Part shown: one piece after another, positions 57,011 through 64,000 of the stretch
How the letters are laid out: each line of letters opens with the position of its first letter
Numbering within the stretch: position 1 is the first letter of the stretch
Assembly (NCBI GenBank): GCA_036924285.1
Contig: JAYKYS010000017.1
Span: 5,375,501-5,439,500 of the forward strand
Direction of reading: 5' to 3'
Origin: Asterella californica
Taxonomy: Eukaryota; Streptophyta; Marchantiopsida; Marchantiales; Aytoniaceae
DNA: 64,000 bases
Program-made: the position numbers and the translations under genes
Notes under the pieces: generated by a model
What the model was told of the DNA's origin: nothing
Databases searched by the model: none
What the model saw: the letters and a program-made list of their open reading frames with translations, nothing else

Positions 57011-58444
57011 CGAAGAGAAATTACGATCGTGGTGTTATCTTCCTCTGGTACTTAGAAACTGGTACCTCCAGTACTCCTCTGGTACTTTTCTTGATATTGA
57101 TATAATCTTGCTAAATTATGTATTGAGTCCTATCGGAGTCGAATTACACTAACTCGTCTGGGAACACTACTTGCACAACTCTGATTCTTCTGATAGAATC
57201 CCGACTTGTACTTCGACTAATAATTCAAGAACCGACAATCCTATTTAGTATCTATCTGGTAAGAGCTTTATGATCATCACAACGACACATACAATACACC
57301 GCATACAAGTATCTAGAGCATCCACGATTCTCAGTACTTGGAGGTACAAATGATCCCAATTGATTGTTGGTAAAATACTCAAATCTTTGAATATCGATAC
57401 ACATAGTATGTCGTTAATGACCTTATAAAATCAGTATATCTTTGGTAAAAATCTTGTCCTCGTCGGCAAGCCAATTTCTACACTTGCTCCTAATAGGTTC
57501 AAGTCACAAGCCATATCCACTTATCTTGAGATTGTTATCCTTAGTGGTAGGTCCAATATCTCTTACCATGACCATTAACCTTTGTTAACCATATCGAAAT
57601 ATATGACATAACTACGGTCCTAACAAGAGGTTAAGACCATACATAATGAATGAGGTGCTTGACAATGGGACACTACAGCTGAAAATCCTCCAAGAATAAA
57701 TTTTTGCTGGACGTACGAGTACCAACAAATGTTACTTATACAACCATCACTACATACCCACAAGAAGAATCAATTCCAAGATATCAACAAACACCAAAAG
57801 TGTCTTTTTTATTCAAGAAGATTCTCTTCAGGAAGTTGAGTATGCATGAGATGCAATTTAGGGGCTAAATCTCACCAAGGAGAAGGCCGTAGGAAGAGAC
57901 CAAATGCGCCATCCTTTCCAAAGAGATAAAAGAAGAGGAGAAGAAGCAAGGGAGAAAATTTGACACTTCAAGGAACCACACAACTCAAGGAGAAATTTCT
58001 AGAAAGGGACAAGGACCACTGATCATAGGGAGCAAAACTCTGTCTCGTAGAGAACACAAAAGAAAAGATGAATGTGACAAAAATAGATCTAGAATTTCAC
58101 GTCGATCACGTATCAAACAACAAGACGAGGAGTATTGTCAAAGATAAAATTCAAATTTTTGAAGCAGAAGGAAACTGATGATATGCCGTCACAAGAACCC
58201 ACAATCGATATAAAAGCGAACAGATTGTGATGTTTCAAGTAGCAACCCAAACAGACAAAAAACACAAATGAAGGTACGTGACCAACACGTAACATATTGC
58301 ATGTCACTCTCTGATAACGAGTTTCGGATCTGTAGAGACACAACCACAACTCTGATTGAAATCTCAACGTAGGTCCAATTTGTCAAGCTAGCCAAGAAGT
58401 AGGAAGTTTCAAACAGCACTTACAACTAAATATGAGCATAAACC
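57011..58444. other. non-coding stretch before copia copy 2
   Basis: No ORF or domain is supported. It may hold an LTR of the 55-57 kb relic (repeated CTGGTACTT phrases at 57044-57100), but no partner copy was found. Confidence 0.45.
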
Positions 58445-58673
58445 TGTTGATAAAGTCCCAACTCTAGTGGATCAATGACTGATGTCAGCTAGAGTAGTTA
58501 GGGTTGTTGCGTATAATTAGTTAGAGGGCTAACACACCATTAAGGTTTCTCTTGTACTCACCTATTATATATACATAGATAGACGAAGCATCTCTCATCT
58601 TATTCATGGTTATTTCTTTGTTTACTCACTCGTTCATCTTGGAGTGTCTTCTTAGAAGTGTCGATCTTTCAGT
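58445..58673 (+). repeat. degenerate 5' LTR of copia copy 2
   Basis: TGTTGATAAAG start. The GGCTAACACACCATTAAGGT, TATATATACAT and CTTGGAGTGTC blocks match the copia LTR. The following primer site is no longer recognisable. Confidence 0.85.
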
Positions 58674-59327
58674 ACGACAGCAGACTACTAGAGAGCATTT
58701 GTCCTTGCTGATGAGCAAGATGGAGTTTGTGCATGGAGAAGTATATTAGAGAGGATCTAGAGTGTGCTTGATGTCGAGAACTATCATGGCAATATGTCCA
58801 GTTGAGATGAAATTGTTTCTTTCACCACCAATAACTTTGAATATAATTTTGGAAGCCTAAAGGATTTTTCTTGAAATATATCGACCATCCCAATAGAGAT
58901 TGTTTTATTCAGAAGGTGCAAATTGTGTATCTGTCTACTTTCAGTCAATTTGGATCTTTCCAATGGTAGATTTTTAGACGGATCTTTTCGACCAAAACAA
59001 AATCTTTTGGACTTGAGTCCAAAATAAATACTGATCCAATTACTATCCGCCCATGTTGTGAAATTTCAAAGTACTACACGTCTACTTTTTATCTCAGTTG
59101 GTCTAGTTTTGATCTTTCTTGGAGTGTTCTTTCGAGATTTTTGTCTTGTTTTGTACAACTACAGATTGCAAACAATTCTTTCTCCATCTGATAGCAAGAG
59201 GAGTGCACTCAGTTCTTTTTCTATGACTTATGACCAACTCTTGTTCGCAAGGTGTGGACGGGCACGTTTCATCAAGTTCTTATGAGATTTTCAGTATACA
59301 AAAAACATCAGTTTCTCGATTGCAGTT

Positions 59328-60050
59328 GTGACGAAGTTCGTGTCTTTGATCATTGGACAGAAGCTCGACAAAAACAACTACTAACTGTGGAAACTTTGGA
59401 TGATGGTTTTCTTGTAGGGACGAGATATGTGAGATCTTATCATCGAGGAGGAAAAAATGTCTGATTGTATCAATTTTTGATGCAAAATTCAAGGAGTGGA
59501 AGAAACAACCGTTGTAAGCGGTTCACCACATTATGCTAATAGCTTCAGTATCGATGATCGATCATATTAGGACTGTGATACGCCCAAGAAAATTTATGAT
59601 ACACTCATTCACTTCTTTCAATTAGAAACAAGAGGCACTAAAGCTGCAATGTTTGCAGCAATTCAACACCGTGAAGAAGCGACCGATGTGCATACTATGT
59701 GAATCATGTGAATTACTCAACTATCAGTTATCTTCTGTCAAACTTGAAACTCGTCCGTTTGTCTTGAACGAGATCACATTGCAAGGATTACCGACGAAAT
59801 ACAAACTGTTTATTATCTCAATTTTGACCAAAGAACATCTTCTGCAATTCAATGAACTAGTTTTATTATGTTAGGAGAGAAGGTGCGCCTGCTGGAGAGT
59901 TCAACTTCGACAGATCAACAAGAAATCTGTCTATTTTATAGGTTCTCAAGGATCTCGAGGTAGAGGTCGTGGAAAAGGTGTTGGATGCAAAGATTGAAGA
60001 TAGCAACAACATCAGCAACAATCATAGCAGCATCAATAGAACTAGAACTA
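59328..60050 (+). pseudogene. gag: gag of copia copy 2
   Basis: Homologous to 34315-35020. The start codon is GTG here. KFVSLIIGQKLDKNNY is followed directly by a stop; the later frames keep FNTVKKRPMCI and GLPTKYKLFIISILT and a remnant of the Gly/Arg linker. Many stops and frameshifts. The end is lost at the family G insertion. Confidence 0.8.
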
Positions 60051-60069
60051 TTAGAATCAGCATGTGGTG

Positions 60070-62031
60070 TCCACAATTTGCAGGATTGGAGATATTTTCA
60101 AATTTTCAAATTTACTAACGTGTCTATGTAATTGAAGTAACCTTATTACTTAAGATTGCACCTTGCTTAGAAGGAAGATGATCTTAAGGACTTTTGTAAA
60201 GAGAAGTAGACTTCTTCTGAACCGCATCTTCTAGGAGACAAAAGACAGAAGTCGAAAGACAAACATCTCCTGGAAAGACAGTGACTGCGACTGCATGGGT
60301 ATCAACCACGCGCCATCGAGACAAGGGGTAGGTGTATCTACCGAGTAGTCACCATAGTAGTAAGTAGGCTGAGATAATCAAACCTCATTTTCCTAATCAC
60401 GCAGGGAAGACACGAGCTGGAGGCGCATTAGCACCGACACTCTTGCTGCTTCTCGCATTGAAGATCGGCTGCACATTAGGATCGATTGCACCTTGGGAAT
60501 CGAAGTAGCATTGGAAGCGAGAAGGGTCGAGATCGGAAGCATGTAGGATCAAATTAGAGTGAGAGAGAGAGCAAGGCCGTTCTTCCAGCCAGGGAGCACA
60601 TTCGAGTTGAGAGAGTAAGGAATCCCTGAGGATTTCAAAGAGCAAAACTAGAGGGTCGATTAGGAATCAAGAGAGAAGCTTCGGTGCAGTAGCAAGATCG
60701 ATTGCAGCAGCAGAGAGACGCAGCTTGAAATTGACGACAGAAGCAAGATCGTGGTGTCACATTGAAGATGAAATTGAAGACCGGAAGCACACAGAAGACT
60801 GCAGGAGCAACCAAAAGCAGCCAGAAGCAGTACTAAGATTCATCTCGTGTTCTTTTCTCCTTCCTCACCGCTTCTCGTCTCTGATTTGATGTCTCTTGCG
60901 CTTCTCCGCTCGTTTGCAGGTAACTCATCGATCGATTTCCCTACCATGAACTCTTTTCTGCAAAAATTGAGCACGAAAGCGCTATTCAATTTTTGACAGT
61001 CATCTTCCCACTTCTTCTCAAGTTGGAATTGAGCTTCCCTACTTCCCATCCCCAAGTTCGATAACGTGACTATCAATCTTCTTACCATACTACGCCTCTG
61101 TTCCAAAATCCTAGACAGAAGACGCTTCTAAATGTCTAAACATCTTCGGAAGATGACTGTTTGCAATTCGAATCAAGATTGGATTGGATTGGATTGGACT
61201 TCGTGTTGAGAGAAGCTTGATACGAATCCTGAGTGAACTTGCGAGTTGATTGTTGTTTCAAGAAGCGGAAATTGGGAACCAGGCCTGCGCCTCCTTATCT
61301 TCATGACTTCTCAAAATCCACATCTTCCTAGAGAGACTAGAAGACTGGAAAGGCTGGCAGAATACGCGAGAAGACGTGAGAGTCTTTTACCGATCTCTTC
61401 TATCTGATCCATAGCAGCATGTTCCTTCTTCTTCCTGAACTTAGAAGAGAGGTGTGAGAAGCCTTGCTGGCAGAATCTGGAGAGAATGGTCAAGGGTCAT
61501 GCAGCAAGTTTCTTCTGAGTGTGTATGAGAGGCGAGAAGTCGGAAGAACAGACCATGAATGTTCTGTGTCTGTTGTGAGGCAGATTGCATGTAGGAAGCC
61601 GAAGATAGGTGAGACCAGTGGGAAGCCTGGCTGCAGGAGGATTCTGAGTACGTCAGTTAATCAGAAGTTGTCCCGGGAGTCTTCCTGGAGGTCACTATCA
61701 TCACATGAGTCCTCAGTCTTCTTCTGAATCATTTGTATACTCTGCTTCTCACGTATCTTGTTATCTTCTGTTAGGAAGTTGGATGAATTGCAAGGTGGAT
61801 TGTCTCTTAGGAATCCATGCGATGCCTTGCTTAGTTAGGATTGTTTAGATATAGCTCGAAAGACGAGAGGTACTTAGGAAGCACTATTAGAATCTCGGAA
61901 GACGGAATAGTTGTCTTTTAGAAGCCTACGTTCATCTTCTGAGAGTGGAAGCTAGACTGTGAGGGCATGAGGAGGACTAAGCCTTCGGCTAACAGCAAGT
62001 ATGTGTGGCTTAGTGTAACAAAAGCTCGAAC
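60070..62031 (+). other. non-coding leader of family G copy C
   Basis: GAAGA/TCTTC-rich without a supported gene; the short ORFs on both strands are by-products. Collinear with 12340-14236 on minus. Confidence 0.6.
61178..61197. repeat. (ATTGG)4 short tandem repeat
   Basis: Four perfect ATTGG units. Copy B has fewer units at the homologous place (near 13105). Confidence 0.85.
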
Positions 62032-63110
62032 ATGTCGATGCATCCTCGAGGGTTAGTGTTACCAGCAGTAGAGTTGGCGGAGGCCAAACCTTTCATTAAG
62101 GAGTTGGGCCTCGACTTCTTTCTGTGGAATAGGAATCTCATGGATCAGGGTATTCTGGAGGAGGTTTGGACAGCACTGCCTCTGCTCAACCTTGTACTTG
62201 TGAAAGTAAGGATAGCTCGAGAAAGATCATCTTCTTGGATAATGGAGTGGTGGCGCAGGGCTTTCCACAGACCAGAAGCAGAGAACCGAGGATATGAGTT
62301 GGAGAAGAAGATCTTATTGATGATCTCCGGGAAGTAGTATGTACCCGGAAGCACGACTTGCCTCTTCTTGAAAGAGAGACATGGGAGGAATGGATGTAAG
62401 GTAAAAGCTTGCCGAGAGCCGAGAAAATGTCTTCTGGCGAAGCTGTTTCTTCACCTTTTCTCCAAGGAGAAAGCGCAGAAGATGAGGTACCTTGGAGACC
62501 AGGACGTGGAGTTCCTAGAAGCCATCTAGGAAGGACTTCCCATCAATTGAGGCGTCTTCTTCCACACATACATCCAGGCCGAGCTAGTGTACTTGGGCAT
62601 CCCAACAGGAGGGCACCTCACCCACTTCTTCAGTTATTTGTACGTGTCCAAGGGAGATTTGCAGGAAGATCAGTTGGTGAAGTACGAGCCATCAGGATAA
62701 CGCAAGATAAAGGAAGAGACCTCGGAGGAAGAAGACCATGCAGCTGTGATGTCTTCTCCTCTCACTTCAGTGTCTCAGACATGACCAAGCACTCAGCAGA
62801 AGATGATTATGGTGAGAGAAGACTCAAGTGATACAAGTGACATATCGTCATCGAGGAAGATGGGACCTAGGAGTGTGCTTAGGAAGAGCGCATCTTTCTC
62901 GACCATCCACTCTGGATCCAAGTCAGATTCACAGGAGGAGACGTCGAGCACCAGGATCACGTAGAAGACAGCTTCTGCGACTACACGGAGTCTTTTGAAG
63001 ACTCCAGAAGCCAAAGTATGGGTTGACATTCCGACTACGACTCGAGGAAGTGCAGCGAAGAGGATCACTCTTGCGATGAGAAGAGATCTTCCACCCCGGA
63101 AGATGAGAAG
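62032..63110 (+). pseudogene. family G ORF (copy C), N-terminal and middle parts contiguous
   Basis: One frame (frame 1) from ATG 62032 reads MSMHPRGLVLPAVELAEAKP, DFFLWNRNLMDQGILEEVW and WWRRAFHRPEAENR, with TAG at 62338. The same frame continues with LAKLFLHLFSKEKAQKM, YIQAELVYLGIPTGGHLTHF and an acidic Ser-rich part ending near 63110. Further stops lie in EAI-stop, IN-stop and SG-stop positions. It joins the parts encoded separately by copies B and A, proving they belong to one ORF. Function unknown. Confidence 0.6.
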
Positions 63111-63125
63111 AATAACGTCTTCCCG

Positions 63126-64000
63126 TTGTCGCGCTACTTGGCGACTACATGCTTGACTTCTACTCCGACGCTTGAGTTTAGTAGTTCTAGAAGTTAGCTC
63201 ATATTACTTCTAGTCCTTTATACATATGTTTAACACCTTTGCATACGGTGTTGACACTATTGTGTTATATATTTTGAGTCTTAGTAGGTTGATAGTATGT
63301 TATCTATCTTGTTCAAGCACTCCTGCGCTTGTGCAAATGATATCATGCTTATCTATGTTATGAAAGTACATAACTTAGGGTTTCCATGCTGATAGAGGTT
63401 TAAGCTCATGGGTTGTACTTACTTGTCGCCCATGCACGCTTTCTAGATTGGTTAAGTTATCTTTTAGGGTTACATGTTATTTTACATGCCTTCGCGTGAA
63501 GTTTAAGATTTAGGCTGGCACTTTAGGGGCTGACGTGGTAGCCTTTGAGTGGAGTTGAGTTACCACGTGGATTAGGGCACTAAAGGACAACCAAGTGGAG
63601 CTATGAACTCCCATTGGTCTGTTTTTGTCTTTAGTTTAACTCTAAATTTAGAAACAGAGCTCTAAAGGAGAGTTCGAGCATTTGGTGAGGGGACTTCGAA
63701 ATCTGAGGGCACAGGAGGGTAGACCTCGTCATGCCAAGCACTTCCAGTGAAATTTTCGATCGATTTGAGGCAATAAAGACGAAGTTATGACCAATTGAAG
63801 TTCGAATTGTGCTAGAATTGAATCACTTTTGTTGGATTTAGGGTTTTCAGTGTCACTTGCAGCAGATTTGAGGAAATTGCTTCAAAACTTCGAGGTTGTG
63901 TTCTCTGCCAGCAGGGCTACGATTTCCCAAAAAGTTTCGCATCGATTGAGTGACTGAGTAATTCAGGGCGGCCGCTGAAGCAGAGGGGGTCTGAAAAGCT
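63126..64000. other. unassigned right end of the window
   Basis: No ORF supported. A promoter-like inverted repeat (arms 63533-63540 and 63561-63568) includes a TGACGT and a CACGTG (63564-63569). The last 350 bp resemble the leader-like style seen at 6300-7400. A NotI-type octamer at 63968-63975 is unremarkable. Confidence 0.4.

Larger units (their letters stand above)
58445..60062 (+). mobile_element. truncated second Ty1/copia copy
   Basis: It starts with a degenerate LTR of the same family as 33424-33651 and continues with the leader (CTGATGAGCAAGATGGAGTT) and gag. It is cut at 60063, where family G copy C begins. Divergence is much higher than between the two LTRs of copy 1, so it is an older insertion. 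Confidence 0.85.
60063..63125 (+). mobile_element. family G repeat, copy C (3'-truncated)
   Basis: It starts TGTGGTGTCC at 60063, inserted in copia copy 2, and runs through the leader shared with copy B (12340-14243) into the ORF shared with copies B and A. Here both ORF halves are contiguous on one strand, giving the ancestral order. Similarity to copy A ends near 63125, so the coiled-coil part and tail are missing. A (ATTGG)4 run at 61178-61197 is specific to this copy. Confidence 0.75.

Noticed and set aside
61178..61197. Short ATTGG repeats as telomere-like or satellite array
   Set aside because: Only four units and the wrong motif for a plant telomere.
63968..63975. NotI octamer as possible vector or cloning trace
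   Set aside because: A single octamer without flanking vector sequence is expected by chance in GC-richer stretches.

Overview
This 64-kb window looks like plant nuclear heterochromatin built almost entirely of nested, decayed transposable elements. I found no intact host gene, rRNA, tRNA or CRISPR array. A plant source is supported by a chromodomain Ty3/gypsy element whose primer-binding site is TGGTATCAGAGC (initiator-Met tRNA), by a Ty1/copia element with a near-identical site, and by TG...CA LTRs with 5-bp target duplications. The style of the third gypsy element and an R2-like non-LTR element made me lean towards a non-flowering plant (bryophyte, lycophyte or streptophyte alga); that is inference.

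Layout. 1-5508: 3' part of a chromovirus (element 1), with an unusually palindrome-rich stretch between pol and the 3' LTR. 5509-7907: unassigned, with one broken ORF. 7908-11946 (minus): second chromovirus copy (element 2), with 5' LTR, PBS, gag and pol cut off in RNase H. 11947-17789: two pieces of a GAAGAC-rich repeat (family G), the first on minus and the second on plus. 17790-25770: decayed minus-strand coiled-coil ORFs (element C) split by an R2-like non-LTR retrotransposon (about 20700-24425, plus). 25770-29545: diverged element with a tail like family S. 29546-33423: mostly AT-rich non-coding DNA. 33424-38750: complete Ty1/copia element with 228-bp LTRs and the target duplication CTCTA. 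38751-48640: a third Ty3/gypsy element, interrupted at 39934-43006 by a family S insertion. 50143-52513 (minus): second family S insertion. 55085-57010: another gag-like relic. 58445-60062: truncated copia copy, cut by family G copy C (60063-63125).

The most unusual content is families S and G. Family S insertions start TG, end CA and have perfect 5-bp target duplications (CTACT; TGATG), but I see no pair of LTRs inside. Each carries a coiled-coil ORF upstream of a conserved TATA box and, in one copy, an AATAAA signal. They therefore look like very long solo LTRs with an ORF in U3. Family G has the same plan and shares an aromatic/acidic module (for example DFFLWDWDLTDQDLLEEVW) with the 28-kb element.

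All coding regions are broken by stops and frameshifts. Many stops fit C:G to T:A changes, as expected after cytosine methylation. The elements do not form a pathway; their relation is nesting order. Coordinates, repeat arms and target duplications were read by eye.
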